Below, in pieces: positions 1 to 12,445 of a stretch of DNA of 64,000 nt. The DNA is taken from assembly GCA_019671005.1 (NCBI GenBank), contig CM033752.1, positions 27,040,969-27,104,968 on the forward strand. Direction: 5' to 3'. A program made the translations under genes and the position numbers. The first letter of the stretch is position 1, and the number at the start of each line of letters is the position of its first letter. This stretch comes from Hibiscus mutabilis (lineage: Eukaryota; Streptophyta; Magnoliopsida; Malvales; Malvaceae). The notes beneath the pieces are model-generated. The model worked only from the letters and a program-made list of their open reading frames with translations. It searched no databases and was not told where the DNA came from.

Positions 1-375
1 ATATTACCTTAATAATACCATAATATATGGTAAATACATGTAATGTTATAGAAACGTTTCTAAACATATAAAAATGCATTAAAACATATAAAGTTTAAAT
101 GGATGAAACGTTAATCAAGGATAAAAGTTTACCTTAGACCAAAATTTTCATTCCACCGACTAATGTACAATGAGTTGGCGGCCATTGCACCATAAGGCAT
201 AAGCTTAGAGTTGGCAGCAACTCAATTTCCTCACCACATTGATGTAAATTTGGCCGTGCTTTGCTAAAGAATAATCCATATAAATATGTTAGGAAATTAT
301 TTTCCCATATAAGCTTGAACTGATGCAAAATCATAAAACTTAAATCATGCAAAATAATAATCTAATTGGAAACCA
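1..375. other. AT-rich flank, no gene recognised
   Basis: If the neighbouring LTR is a minus-strand 5' LTR, this stretch would be the start of the element's internal region. I see no convincing tRNA primer-binding site directly next to the LTR end and no recognisable gag protein. A 72-codon minus-strand open frame here resembles nothing I know. Confidence 0.4.
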
Positions 376-628
376 TGTTGGGAAACATAAAGCAAAAGCT
401 TGTTCCCGCATAACCTTTCGGTAGTGAACGAATTGCACACGTACGACACTACTACGTACAAGTGTGTTGTTCGTCTTGGATTCAACTTAGAACAGAATTT
501 GTCTTAAGATTATTAGACAAAGCGTTAGTCCAAGACAAAAATAAACAATAAAATATGAGTATTGTATTAAAATACTGAATCGAGTAGAATAAAATTAGAT
601 ACACCCACTACAGCAAAACCTATTTTAG

Positions 629-957
629 CAGCGTTTTTTCTGCTCTATAGCGGCGTTTTTAAGCGCCGCTAAAACCCTTCTGGCGCTAGAAAAACCGCCG
701 CAAGAAGTGCCGGTAGATCCAGCGCCGCAATAGTTAGCGACGTTTGTAAACAAAAAACGCCTCAAAAGGTTGAATTCTATAGTGGCGTTTGAAATTTAAA
801 ACGCTGCTAATACTCATTCTTTAGTGGCGTTTGAATTTCAAAACGCCGCTAATGTTGAGTTATAGTGGCGCTTTTCACCAAAACGTCGCTAAATCTGATT
901 ACAAATTGCGATATTTAGTGGCGTTTTTGCCACAAACACCGCAAATTTGCCTTTTTG
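629..957. repeat. Left subterminal hairpin array of the CACTA element
   Basis: About five units of roughly 30 bp occur here, each an imperfect palindrome pairing AGYGGCGTTT with AAACGCCGCT around a short A/T loop. Clear units lie near 648-676, 781-811, 822-852, 864-893 and 916-946. Their density next to the terminus fits a transposase-binding subterminal region. Confidence 0.85.
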
Positions 958-1881
958 AATTTTTTTATAAATTACTATTTCTTATTTAAAAATGACATAG
1001 CTGAACAATTTTAACACCATTGACAATTAAAATTAAATTCTTAAATATGAAATGTAAAAGGACTAAAATTTAAATGTACATAAAGTATAGAAACTTGGAA
1101 TATATTTTAACCAATTTCCCTATATTAAACAATCATATCAGTCACCAGATTTTTTTATTCTAAGATTTGAGTTTCAGGGATACCTAACAAACAAAATTGG
1201 AGTATGACAACAAGAAGCGATACAATGACAACAACGAAAATTTTGCTAACAATTTTTATGTGTCTTCAATGGAACCGCATGAGCAGTTGGCTGCAGCAAC
1301 CCGACTGAGACCTCAATCCATAGTCATCAGCCACTTGCTGTATTGAGCTATATGCAAATGCAGCTAAAGAAGATGCAGAGTTCGAAAGCAGCAAGTGTAT
1401 CATCATCACTCGTTTTTAAAGGACATGTATGCAAAGATCTACATAATAAGATTTACCATCTTCAATGATTATTTTAAGTAACATATCACAGTTAAATTTG
1501 TGAAACTAATGACACCTCAGACGGACGACACTAAAACAGAAATATAAATCTCTCTATATAAGTATAACGAGTTCACAAATGGCCTTCTTGAAGCATTTAG
1601 ACTGTACTTCAACATTTGTTGTCTTACTCTGACAAATGAAATAATTTAGAAAGATATTATTTAACAAGAGAGAACCTTTGAGGCTATTAGCACTGATAAT
1701 TTACCAGTTTAGATGAACAAGGAAAGCAGCAAGGTATAATGAAACAAAAAAGCAAAGCTTGTCCCAAAAATCAGATGAAGCAAATGAAAAAAAAACTCAA
1801 GTCTACGCAAAGGTAGCAATATTAAAGGATTCACTAAATACGTCAAACATTTAAAAAAGAAACATATATTATGAATTGATA

Positions 1882-2063
1882 TATCTCTAGGAACTTACAT
1901 TGAAGTTCTCTAGTGCCACTAGTACTGTCAGCATATTCCAATTCCTCATTACTATCTCTAGGAACTTACATTGAAGTTCTCTAGTGCCACTAGTACTGTC
2001 AGCATATTCCAATTCCTCATTACTATCTCTAGGAACTTACATTGAAGTTCTCTAGTGCCACTA
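1882..2063. repeat. 71-bp direct tandem repeat (about 2.6 copies)
   Basis: Units begin TATCTCTAGG at 1882, 1953 and 2024. The first two copies look identical and the third stops after 40 bp. The near-identity points to a recent duplication inside the CACTA element. Confidence 0.95.
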
Positions 2064-2469
2064 ACAATTAAAAACTACTAATAAATAGTAATTTTCAACA
2101 AATGAAACCAATTAGAATTTTCACAAAATAACTAGGCACCAAAGAGGAAACAATAGATCTAACAGTTGGAAATCACAGACCAAAACCAAGAACTTGTTCA
2201 TTAACTACCAAGTGAGATATTCAAATATCTTACTCGAACCTAACAAACTAGGACATGTTCCTATTGAAGTTGATAAAAATCGTACTTTCAATATTTTGGA
2301 TTTGATTTTTTCCATGTGGAAAATTAAAGTCACTTAACAGTAGATGGCAACCTTCAGTGGGGAAGTGGGCCCCTCCCTCTTATCATTTTGACTTACGTTG
2401 GCATTAGGACCCTCCCAACATATTTCCCATGCCAAAAGTGTGTGTTTGTTTATTTTGGTTATGAAATTT

Positions 2470-2596
2470 CTAGCCTTTGAAATCCTTGGGTTCCTTGTTA
2501 GCTTTGAGCATTGCCATTAATTCATCAAATGTCAACGCATTATCATGTGTTCATGCATATTTGTTGAAGATTTCTTCAAATTTAGAAGCCACGAAC
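2470..2596 (-). pseudogene. Caleosin/peroxygenase-like exon fragment captured in the CACTA element
   Basis: A minus-strand frame following a TTTTAG splice-acceptor-like site encodes FVASKFEEIFNKYA, a TGA stop, then THDNALTFDELMAMLKANKE and PKDFKG before TAG at 2470. The pattern F-x-x-x-K-F-E-E-I-F-x-K, A-L-T-x-x-E-L, then N-x-x-P-K-D-x-x-G matches my recollection of plant caleosins (peroxygenases), where this block follows the GRFVP segment and precedes a conserved tryptophan. Here the tryptophan position is replaced by a stop and one internal codon is TGA, so no functional protein is made. A second open stretch upstream (about 2666-2809, minus) ends at a GT donor but does not join in the same frame and was not recognised. 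The family call is from memory and should be treated as moderate. Confidence 0.45.
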
Positions 2597-3118
2597 CTAA
2601 AATTCTAAAATATATTAGACACAAAATAATCCACACCAAAAATGCATCGATAAGGAGCACCGTACCTTGAAATTTGTCGAAGTGAATGATATTTCCATTT
2701 CTCTCCCATTCTCTCTTCAAAACATCACCCTTCGCGTTCTCATCGACTAGGTCTTCATTTTGAAGAATGTCACCTGCTATTGCTTCATCTTCCTCTCCTA
2801 CGCTCGCCTATTATTCTTCATCCTGGTTTACCTACAAACTGATTTTGGGTAAGTGTGGCTCGAGCAATATACAGAGAAAATAGTATATTAAGATCCCAAA
2901 ACCCTTACTATTAAAACTCGTTAATTTTCAAAACACACACAGACCTGAAGAGCTTCGAAATTAAGAACAAAAAGTGGAACGTCCGGTGAAGATGCGACCT
3001 AAGGGACAACTGGAACGATCGCCGGTGACGAGAGAGTGGCAAGAGAGAAACAAAGATTTAGGGATTTGGTATTTGGTATTTGGAGATCGTGTCTGAGGAA
3101 GAGTAATAGGCAAATGAA

Positions 3119-3363
3119 AATAGTGGCATTTGTTAAACCAAATGCCATTAAAGTACTAATAATTACGGCGTTTGTCACTACAAACGCCACTAAATCATTA
3201 ATTTTACCGACTTTTTTAAAAAATGCCACTTTATATCAGTCTATAGCGGCGTTTTTGTTGTAAACACCGCGAAATTTGTCATTTTGTGGCATTTTTCCTC
3301 AAACACTGCGATCTGTACAAAATTAGCAGCGTTTGATCTAAAAACGCTGCGAGAAATGCCGTT
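3119..3363. repeat. Right subterminal hairpin array of the CACTA element
   Basis: About six palindromic units mirror the left array: GGCATTTGTT...AAATGCCA, GGCGTTTGTC...AAACGCCA, GCGGCGTTTTTG...AACACCGC and an AGCAGCGTTT...AAACGCTGC unit next to the terminus. Several short open frames here are by-products of these repeats. Confidence 0.85.
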
Positions 3364-4019
3364 ATATACCAAACTTGGTGTAGTGACCATATATAAAATC
3401 AAACCGATTGGGAACGAGTTGAGGCCTGTAGTTACACAGTTTTCTTAAGATATATTTTCAGCCACTCCTTGGTGTTTGAGATTTTTGGTCGTTTGCATCC
3501 TAGGATACAACAACTAGATGATCTTCTATAGTAGTACAACTGTAGAGATCACGAACTATACCTTTACCTTCTCCTATCACCAAAAACTACTTTTGAAAAT
3601 CTCTGTAGGTTTTTAGTTGTGTTTAGCCTAGAAGGTTTACACCCTATTTATAGGAGTTTCACAAGGGTATAAGTGGAAACTTTTGACCTAATGGAGCATT
3701 TATGATTTTGAGGATTAATAAGCCTTTAAAGAGTACTTTCCAAAATTACTATCTAAATTAAAGGAAACTTTAATATTTATCATTTTAATTCTAAAACAGA
3801 ATTTGGAAAATATATTTTCTTATTTGAAAAAAAAATTATTTCAAATTTGGGTTAAAATATCTACAGACCCACGGAGGACCAGACTGGTTCGGATATTTGC
3901 ATTACCCACGTCGTGTACGTCTGCACATTTACGAACCAACAATTGGTTCCACATTTTCCTCAACAACGTTTGGATCAATTTCTCATTCAAAGCTCTAATA
4001 TTATCGAACTTTTCCAACA

Positions 4020-4254
4020 ATTAATAGAATGCATAAGTTATGAGACTAAAATTAGTATTATATCAAGCTCTTGTTTCAATTTTAATGACAAGATAACTTG
4101 TTTGTCACAAAATTTTAATTGAGTGGCATATTTGTTCTTAAACATATAATTGAGTGACTGAATTATTACTTTTAGAAGACAGAATGACATGTTTGTTCCT
4201 AAACCAACAATTAAATGATTGGGTTGTTTTTTGTAAATGATCCATTTATTCTTA
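4020..4254. other. AT-rich flank between the LTR and the Mutator-like element
   Basis: No gene is seen. The sequence AACATATAATTGAGTGA near 4140 recurs in similar form just beyond the far end of the Mutator-like element (about 17221), so the host locus itself was repetitive before the insertion. The last nine bases, TTATTCTTA (4246-4254), are the target-site duplication. Confidence 0.6.
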
Positions 4255-4442
4255 GGGTAAAATACATGATTCACCACACAACTATCTTCTCACTCCTATT
4301 TTGGTAACTCAACTTTCAAAATTTTCAATTTAATAACTAAACTTTTACACACTGATATTTTTCATCACTCTACCGTTAACTATGTAACAGGGTTATGAAC
4401 TGGAAAAGGTAACACCATCAGACCCAGCTTTTTCATTTTTCT

Positions 4443-7400
4443 TGTAACCCCCTTGACCCGGTCTAGTTTCCAGACTAAACTGAGCGAGCTACATTGGGTT
4501 TGTTGAGACAAACTCGTAAGAAATTACTTAGAAAATGGTTTTTTACATTTTATCTTATCTAAATGCATATTTAAGTCCTAAGGAGATCATGCTGGCTATG
4601 GTGAAATTTACAACTCAATCGGGCGTAGAATTGACATCCAATTGCACGAGATTGCATATCAAGGACTAGATTGAAATTATAGATAATTATAGGCTATTCT
4701 TTAAAATTAAAGTTATCATTCCTTAATTAGTTATATTTCATACAATTAGGTTAAATTTCAACTTAAAATAACCATCCAAACTTATTTAATTACATGCTCT
4801 AGAAACAAGGACTAAATTGTAAAGAATATAAACTTCAAAAAGGATTTTAACGAAATTAACGAACTGTGTATTGGTACACTAACACCCCGTATTGATACGG
4901 GCTTAAGTCACAAAGGCGTACCGATACGGTCCTCAAGCGTATCAGTACATGTGTGCTATATTCGAAAAAGATGATTCTAGTAGCAAAAGGGCGTACTAGT
5001 ATGGTTGCTCGAGTACCGACACTAGACCAAATTTTCAGCTATGCATTCTGATACAGTTACCGGGCATATTGGTACGCTTAGGCATTTTTTCCCAGATTGA
5101 GCCGAGACAGGTCCCCGTGTATCGATCCCTGAGGACTTGTACTGGTACAGACAGACCTGTAATAACCTCTTGGTCGAACATATGACAATTTGGCTCAATC
5201 TAACATACTTTAAACATTATCCAATCATCATAGAATACCACAAACATCATTTTCACAATCATGAGAGCATGGTAAAAGATCATATGCAACATATCACATC
5301 CAAGCAATTGTCATATAGGCATGCTATCTACCCAAGCATGCAAAGAGTTTCCCAACCCCTCAAATCCAAACATTAAGCATCATACAGGTCTAAAACATCA
5401 AACATAACTTGTACAAACAGGAAGTATCCAAAATAAACCTCCCAATTACAACTCGGTCACATTGACTCTTATTATTACTAAGTATTTGTAAAACCATACT
5501 TGAAAACACTTTGACCCTTCGATCTCCTATTGCCTACTTGCTGTTCGAGGGTGCTTATTTCTCTGCATTGATTAGAAAGGAGAGGGTAAACTATAATCTT
5601 AGTGAGGGAATCTCAAAAGCATTCATCAATGCTGAAAAACCATTTTAATTCAAATTTAATGTACAAGTCTCATGCCAAAACATCTCATGCTTCTATGTTC
5701 TTTCCAAATATGCATATTTAAATCATTTTCAACACATGTATCATGAATTTCTATCATAAACCTCAATTTAAGCTTCATATTCCAAAATCTCTAAATATAA
5801 AGCTTAAAGAGCATCGAATGTATAAACCATATTATACAAAACATAATCCATTTCTCATGATACATCATCACATATATTGGCATTCAAGTGACTCAAAAAA
5901 TAAGTTTTATTCTATTTATAAAAACATATATGATACACGTATTTTCCAAGTGGATCCTTTGACCACTTCATATATGTTCGCAAACTGGAGAAGTCCTCAA
6001 CGGTTATGACATATAAATCCACCAGCGGGAGAATTGGCACACTCTTACCCCTCGACTGTTGCGGTTCTCATGGTGGAGCATGACACACTATTAACCCCTC
6101 GACACACATGAGGTGACTTATTATATTGCACTTTAAACCCTATGGCTAGCCAACTATATCCTATAACATTTTATCTCAGCCACTTGCCAATATACTCAAT
6201 AAAAACTACATTAACTTACTGTTTTACATATGCATCAATTCAAACCATTTTCCAATACATTAAGCCATGTTTTCTAGCATTATCAAAATTCTTTCATGGA
6301 TCATTTGCTATGATCAAATATCAACATGTATAATCATTTGCAACATCTTTCATTTCTAAAACATGCATATAACAGTAAGTAATCAAATCTATAAACATGT
6401 GCATGAGATTGTATTTTGCAAAACCGAAAACGAGAGAGAGCTCAACCAATACTTACTTTCGAGCTTAGATAAGTGTTTCAAACTTATTCTAAACTCCCAA
6501 CAACCATCTTCAAACCTTTTAAAGGTAGTAAAACTCGTTTCCACTCACCAACAACCCAAAGCTCTCTTATCGTTGCGAGAATCACGCTCCCGAAGCTTCC
6601 GCAACCTCTTCAAAAGCTAAAGGATCCAACTCCCATGCTTTACCCAATCAAAAACAGAGGATTAATGCACTTCCATGCATCTCTAATTTCCAGCAACCAT
6701 CAAACCCAACTTCGCCTCACTAAAAACCATAAAGCGCCTCTCTAAAACAACCGAAATCATCATCAAACTTCATCTAAACAAAGCCCAGCCAACACCTATT
6801 GATTTTAACATCTTAACAACATCAATTAACACCTAAAAACATCTTTATAATGTCCTTATACCTCCAGCAACCTTACAACACCAAGATCACTTCAAAATCT
6901 AACTATTTACAACCTATAAAATTAGTAATTCACATAGTTTCGGGATTCTTTTAATTCATATCTTCTTACAACATTAAAACACATCTTATAAGAGATCTAA
7001 ATCAATTAGATTCAATACAAAATAGATCTATAACAGTGTTTATCAAATTTTCACATCAAAACTCAATTTAATTACCATATTCATGATTTAATCATAATTC
7101 CATAACAAAAATCAGTTGTAATGGATCAAGAACTTGAGAATTTCAATAAAGAACCTTTAATTAGATGAGAAAAACAAAAATCGCCTCTAATTGCTGATTT
7201 CTCCCTTAATTGGCAAAGATTGGATGAAAGCTTCAAGAAACCAAGTAGATTTTGATGTAGAAATCAAAGGAATCAAATAGGATATCAAAAAGAAATCTGA
7301 TTCTTGTGGATTTTGGAATGAAATTGATAGTTTGGCTGCTGAGAAAGTTGAAAGAAAAGTTGAGAGCAAAATTAGTTACGTGAGAAAATGAATTGTGTAA

Positions 7401-7812
7401 TTAAAATCCTTTTTATTAATTCTATTTTATTTTATTATTAAACCATTTAAAAACATTTTAAAAATAGCCTAAATTAAGGGGAAAATCTGATGAAAAAGTT
7501 TGGTTAATTAGCTCCTTAAAGATTCTAAATTTTGACCCTTTTACGATTTAGTCACCAAAAACAGTTTTGAAAACTTTACATTTTAGTCACCGGACCAAAA
7601 TGTCCCAAAATCCAATTTAATTTCTCCAAATTGAATTTTCCAAAGCCCTTATAACATTAATTAAATATTTTCTAGCATTTTTTCAAATTTAATTTTATCC
7701 AAAAACAATTTATTAAGATTAAATTCTCGAACTAGCTCGAATTGCTTAGTCTGGTTCTCCCGAACTGCCTACCCGACCTATCTGACATCTAGCCCAAATT
7801 CAGGGCATTAAA
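4443..7812 (-). repeat. 3' LTR of element 1
   Basis: On the plus strand it begins TGTAACCCCC and ends GGGCATTAAA, a mutated form of the GGGCGTTACA end kept in the other copy. It is about 3.37 kb long. Around 4870-5150 it holds several GTACCGATACGG and CGTATCAGTAC-like motifs in both orientations. Short plus-strand open frames near 5740-6750 are spurious; the other LTR has diverged copies of the same frames. Confidence 0.9.
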
Positions 7813-7829
7813 AATCTCCCCCTCTTAAG
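7813..7829 (-). other. Polypurine tract of element 1
   Basis: Read on the minus strand, the sequence is TTAAGAGGGGGAGATTT directly before the 3' LTR, the normal position of the plus-strand primer of reverse transcription. Confidence 0.8.
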
Positions 7830-7849
7830 AAATTTTGTCCTCAAAATTT

Positions 7850-9110
7850 ACCTGACAGAAAAAGGTAAGGAAACTGCTTCAACATGTCCTCCTTACTTTC
7901 CCAAGTGGCTTCCTCGACTCTACGATGTCACCACAACACCTTCACCAACTCTATGGTCTTTCCATGAAGAACCTTGCTGCTTGAATCCAAAATTCTCACC
8001 AGCTCCTCATTATAGGTCAAATTCGAATTCAATTTAATCTCTTCAACAGGCATCACATACGAAGGATTCGATCTATACCTCTGAAGCATCGATACATGGA
8101 AAACATCATGTATCTTCTCCAACACCGCGGGCAACCTCAACCTATAAGCAACTGGACCAACTTGCTCCAACACCTCATAAGGCCCAATAAACCTAGGACT
8201 CAACTTGCTCTTTCGTCCAAACCTCATCACCTTCTTCCAAGGCAAAACCTTAAGAAACACTCGATCGACAACCACAAACTCAATCTTCCTACGCTCCAAG
8301 TCAGCATATGACTTGTGCCGATCTAAAGCCGCCTTCAACCGATCACTAATAAGCTTCACCTTCTCATTGTTATCCTTCAGCACATCAGGCAAGAAAACAT
8401 ACTTTTCTCCTACCTCCGCCCAACAAAGTGGCGTGCGATACCTTCTACCGTACAAAGCTTTATACTTTGTCATCTGGATACTAGCTTGATAACTATTGTT
8501 ATAGGCAAACTCCGCCAAAGACAACTTCTTCTCCCAAGATCCTTGGAAATCAATGATGCAACACTGAAGCATATCCTTCAACACTTGGATAACACGTTCA
8601 AACTAACCATCCGTTTGAGGATGATACGAAGTACTAAAATTCAACCGCGTACCCAAAGCCTTATGCAAACATTCCCAAAACCTTGCTGTAAAATACGGAT
8701 CTCTATCCGATACTATAGACTTGGGCACTCCATGCAACTTCACAATCTCAGCAATATACAACTCCGCCAACTTGCCCAAAGTATACATCGTATGCACAAC
8801 TAGAAAATATGCACACTTCGTAAACATGTCTACAATCACCCATACATAATTCTTCTTTGATGGCGTCAAAGGCAAACCAGTCACAAAATCCATGTTAATT
8901 CTCTCCCACTTTTATTCTGGAATCCTTAACGGTCGCAACAACCCAAACGAAAACTGATGTTCAGCCTTAACACGTTGACATACCATACATCGAGCAACAA
9001 AATCCGCTACATCTTTCTTCAAACCAACCCAAAATTACTCATTTTTTTTCAAATCTTGATACATATTTGTGCTTCCTGGATGCATAGCAAAAGGACTAAA
9101 TAAGCCTCGA
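7850..9110 (-). pseudogene. Integrase and chromodomain of element 1 (broken)
   Basis: The N-terminal H2C2 region is only partly open near 8950-9110. The catalytic core follows at 8603-8893, with the first Asp in WVIVDMFTK and the second in VSDRDPYF. The HPQTDG motif is followed by a TAG where Gln is normal, and the frame resumes at FERVIQ (the catalytic Glu) at 8584-7928. This second part carries the GPYEVLEQVGPVAYRLRLP and HDVFHVSMLQRY blocks typical of gypsy integrase C-termini, then a chromodomain-like ILDSSSKVLHGKTIELVKVLW. The family role is to join cDNA into chromosomes and, through the chromodomain, steer insertion to heterochromatin. The internal stop makes this copy defective. Confidence 0.88.
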
Positions 9111-9379
9111 CCAAGATAGTGTTCACTTCTCACCTTTCGGCACAACCACTCGACTCTTGAAACACAAAACACCTTCATCACTAAAACAAAAATCCGTCTG
9201 ATTTCCATCTATTATATCCTTGACATGCGGTACCAAAGAATCATCATACAATTGCTTCTCATTGATCAATTGCAACAACGATGGTTTCACTTGCAACTCA
9301 TTCAACAAACCTCCATCCCTCATTACACTCAAGTGAGCAAACATCTCCCTCAACTCTATCGCAACCTTTTCTATTCAAA

Positions 9380-9770
9380 GCGTCAGCTACAACATTAGCC
9401 TTTCCCGAACGATTCTCTATCATCAAATCATAATTCTTGAGCAACTATAACCATCTCCATTGCTTAAGGTTTATCTTTTATTGCGACATCATATATTTCA
9501 AACTCTTGTGGTCTGTGTACACAATACATTTTTACCATAGATATAATGTCGCCAAATCTTCAATGCAAACACCACCTCAGCAAGCTCAATATCATGCGTA
9601 GGATAGTTGTTCTTGTGCACCTTCAATTGTCTAGATGCGTAAGCCACAACCCTTCCTTCTTGCATCATCACACATCCCAAACCAACATAGGATGCATCAC
9701 TATCAACTACAAACTCTTTCCCTGACACAAGTTGAATCAAGATTAGAGCTTGCGTTAAAGCTTCCTTCAA
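9380..9770 (-). pseudogene. RNase H domain of element 1 (broken)
   Basis: The minus-strand frame at 9498-9770 encodes FVVDSDASYVGLGCVMMQEG (first catalytic Asp) and THDIELAEVVFALKIWRHY (catalytic Glu). The usual Y-x-x-TDHKSL block is disrupted by a frameshift near 9500. This domain degrades the RNA strand during reverse transcription. It follows the reverse transcriptase in the standard gypsy order. Confidence 0.85.
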
Positions 9771-9779
9771 CTTATTGAA

Positions 9780-10842
9780 AGCTTGTTGTCTAGCTTTTGT
9801 CTACTCAAAACTTATATCCTTTTGCAACAACTTCGTCAAAAGAGCACCAATCCTCAAAAAACCATCCACGAAGCGTCTATAATATCCGGCCAACCCCAAG
9901 AAACTACGAACCTCTAACATTGAATTAGGTTATTCCAATTCACAACTGCCTTAATCTTCTGTGTATCTACCCGGATACCTTCGGCTGAAACAACGTGACC
10001 AAGAAAAACCACTTGCTTGATCTAAAACTCACACTTACTCAGCTTGGCATAAAGTTTATTATCCAACAGAACTTGCAACACAATCCATTAAATGTCGATC
10101 GTGATCTTCCTCAGTACGAGAGTATACAAGAATGTCATCGATGAACACTACAACAAACTGATCCAATAATTCATAGAACACCCGATTCATCATATCTATA
10201 AATGTTGTCTGCGTATTTGTTAAGCCAAACGGCATCACTAAGAACTCATAATGCCTATAACGTGTGCGAAAAGCTGTTTTCAGCACGTCTTTATCTTTCA
10301 CCTTCAACTGAAAATACCTATACCTCAGATTAACCTTGGAAAACATCTTAGCGTCCCGAAACTGATAAAAAAATCACCGATCCTTGGCAAAAGATACTTA
10401 TTCTTAATCATCAACTTTTTCACTGATAATCAATGCACATTCTCATCGTGCCATCTTTCTTTTTCACAAACAACACTGGTGCTCCTCATGGTGACACACT
10501 AGGCCGAACAAAACCATGGTCCAACAACTCCTGAAGCTGCATCTTCAACTCTTTCAATTCTTTTGGTGCCATACGATAGGGTGCAATCAACACAAGAGTC
10601 GTATCTGCATACATCTCAATACAAAACTCTATCTCCTTATACGGTGATAATCCTGGAAATTCTTCCAAAAACACTATTGGAAAATCACAAATGGTGCAGA
10701 TATCCTGGACTCGTGCTTCTTTCATATCTGAATTCATGACATAAGCTAGATATGCCTGACTCCAGACTCTAACAACTTCCGTGCTTCCAAAGCTGAAATA
10801 ACATTTGACAAGAATTTTGACATTCTCACCTACAACCACCAC
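9780..10842 (-). pseudogene. Reverse transcriptase of element 1 (broken)
   Basis: The start carries PYRMAPKELKELKMQLQELL and GFVRPSVSP at 10486-10842. The palm follows at 10059-10346 with FRTRYRHYEFLVMPFGLTN and the active-site block VVVFIDDILVYS, where FIDD is the gypsy form of YxDD. Between the two open stretches, and again before RNase H, the frame is broken by stops (for example near 10040 and 9930). The domains are recognisable but no single frame runs through them. Confidence 0.9.
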
Positions 10843-10872
10843 TTTGTAATCCTCAGCAAGTTTCAGCGAAAC

Positions 10873-11325
10873 TCATTTGGTCTCAAAATCAACCACAACT
10901 CTATGCTCAAACAACCAATTCATCCCCATGATTACATCAAAACCAAAAAATGACAACTCTATCAAATCGGCCTCAAACACATGACCTTGAACCATCAAAT
11001 GACATCTCCTATACAACCTCCTAGCAACTACTGTCTCACCAAAAGAACTAGTTACCCGCATACCAACATCTAATACCTCTACAAGTATATCAAGCAAACA
11101 TGCATGTTCGTGCAAGATGTACGAATGTGTAGAACCAGAATCTATCAAAGAAAGTATTGATATGGACTGTAAAGTAAATGTACCTGCAGTCACATCAGTA
11201 TTATTCCTTCCCACACGGTGTGCGAAAACCCTCGTCGGTCTACCATCCTCAGTTTGAACCACTACGTATGAGCAACTACCTTCTGAACATCTTCCTATGC
11301 TAAAAATGTCCACGACCTTGCCCAT
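10873..11325 (-). pseudogene. Aspartic protease of element 1 (domain open)
   Basis: The minus-strand frame contains LSLIDSGSTHSYI, the retroviral-type D-S/T-G active site, followed by FDVIMGMNWLFEHRVVVDF, the second conserved protease block of plant gypsy elements. The enzyme would cut the Gag-Pol polyprotein. This 150-codon stretch is open, but it lies between broken gag and reverse transcriptase regions. Confidence 0.85.
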
Positions 11326-11383
11326 GGCCTTTTTATGGTGTAACAGCAGGTGCAGGAGCCTGAGCTTCCCTAGCTAACTGCAG

Positions 11384-12445
11384 ACAATCACGTCTAATGT
11401 GATCCCATGAACTACAGCTCCAACAAGTACCAAGAGTACCCCAACACTCCCCGAATGTCGCCTACCACATCTCTCACACTCAGGTGTTCGAGCAAAGGTA
11501 TTCTAAACATGATGTCCATGCCCAGCACTATTCCCTCAACGTCTCTGATTTTGGACGATACCTTTTATCTCTATACTTTGTATCGATCTCTGCTAACATC
11601 TGACTCAACATTCCTTTTCCCATTAGAAGAACTCCTTGATCTAGAAGATAACCCCAAATTCTATTCTATATCTTTAGCTCGAGAAACCATGATATCGAAC
11701 TCTGTATAAACCATAGCCAATATTTAAGTCTTCACTTCCTTAACCAGCCCGTAACGGAAATGATCACATCGCTGACGCTCATCTAAAACCAACTCTAGAG
11801 TATACTAGCTCAACCGAACGAATTGAACCTCATACTCAGCCACAAACATGTTCTCTGCTCTAAAGCCATAAACTTCATTTTCTTTTCATCCTAATATCGG
11901 GAACCCAAATACTTATTCTAGAGGGCAACAAAAAAGAAATCCCATGTCACATCAGCAGGTGCCATACCTGCGATAATAGTCATCAACCAATTGTAGGCAT
12001 CACCCTGAAGTAAAGACACTATGCACCCCAGCTTGCGGACATCCGTACTCTCCATATGCCCAAGAGTTCTTTTTGTGCTAGCAAACCACTCCTCAACTGC
12101 TTCTGGAGTTAAACCCTTAAACTTGATACCTTCCAAGCTATACAGACGCTTCAACAAAAACCTGATATTAACAGCTGCTGCAAATGTCGGTGCAGGTACT
12201 TGCACTCCGTCTATGGCTGCCTAAAAAGCTCTAGTCATCGTCTAGATTAACAGTGTCGTATCACCAAAGACAGGTCCTTGCGGTGCCTGAGGCATACCAC
12301 CATCAACTCTAGCACCAACGTGAGGAACCGGTGGAGGATGAGGTAACTCATCGTTTTGTCCATCCACAACACTCCTCATATAGGTTTCCGTCTCTCGTCT
12401 TGGTCCTATTTTGCGAAAATATAAGTCTAAAACATGATAATACAA
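11384..12445 (-). pseudogene. Gag with zinc knuckle of element 1 (broken)
   Basis: Open pieces at 12242-12445 and 11918-12205 include LTPEAVEEWFASTKRTLGHM and VSLLQGDAYNWLMTI, the retrotransposon Gag capsid block of plant gypsy elements. A CX2CX4HX4C zinc knuckle (C-W-S-C-S-S-W-D-H-I-R-R-D-C) is encoded at 11384-11425. Stops separate the capsid and knuckle parts. Confidence 0.85.

Larger units (their letters stand above)
606..3385. mobile_element. Non-autonomous CACTA (En/Spm-type) transposon
   Basis: The element starts CACTACAGCAA at 606 and ends TTGGTGTAGTG at 3385, so both ends carry the CACTA terminus. It is flanked by a perfect 3-bp duplication, ACC at 603-605 and ACC at 3386-3388, which is the length En/Spm elements make. 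Both subterminal regions are packed with short hairpins of an AGCGGCGTTT-like motif, the type of array that CACTA transposases bind. At 2780 bp, with no recognisable transposase, it must depend on a helper element. It sits inside a Copia-like LTR and carries a caleosin-like gene fragment and a 71-bp tandem repeat. Confidence 0.9.
376..4019 (-). repeat. Copia-like LTR, interrupted by a CACTA transposon
   Basis: Read on the minus strand, the sequence starts TGTTGG at 4019 and ends CCAACA at 376, the usual TG...CA ends of a plant LTR. Removing the CACTA insertion and one copy of its target site leaves about 860 bp. A TATAAATA box lies on the minus strand at 3645-3652 and is followed by a leader-like stretch, as expected at a U3/R boundary. 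The flanking pentamers (AACCA and ATTAA) do not match, so this is not a clean solo LTR; it is one end of a larger or truncated element. The Copia assignment rests on LTR style only, since no coding domain is visible. Confidence 0.55.

Noticed and set aside
629..957. Regularly spaced palindromes that resemble a CRISPR array
   Set aside because: This is plant DNA, the units are hairpins without unique spacers, and they are the subterminal repeats of a CACTA element.
10251..10502. Plus-strand frames within the pol regions (also 8096-8803, 11407-11709, 48795-49058, 52406-52717, 54069-54374)
   Set aside because: Antisense shadows of decayed gypsy polyproteins.
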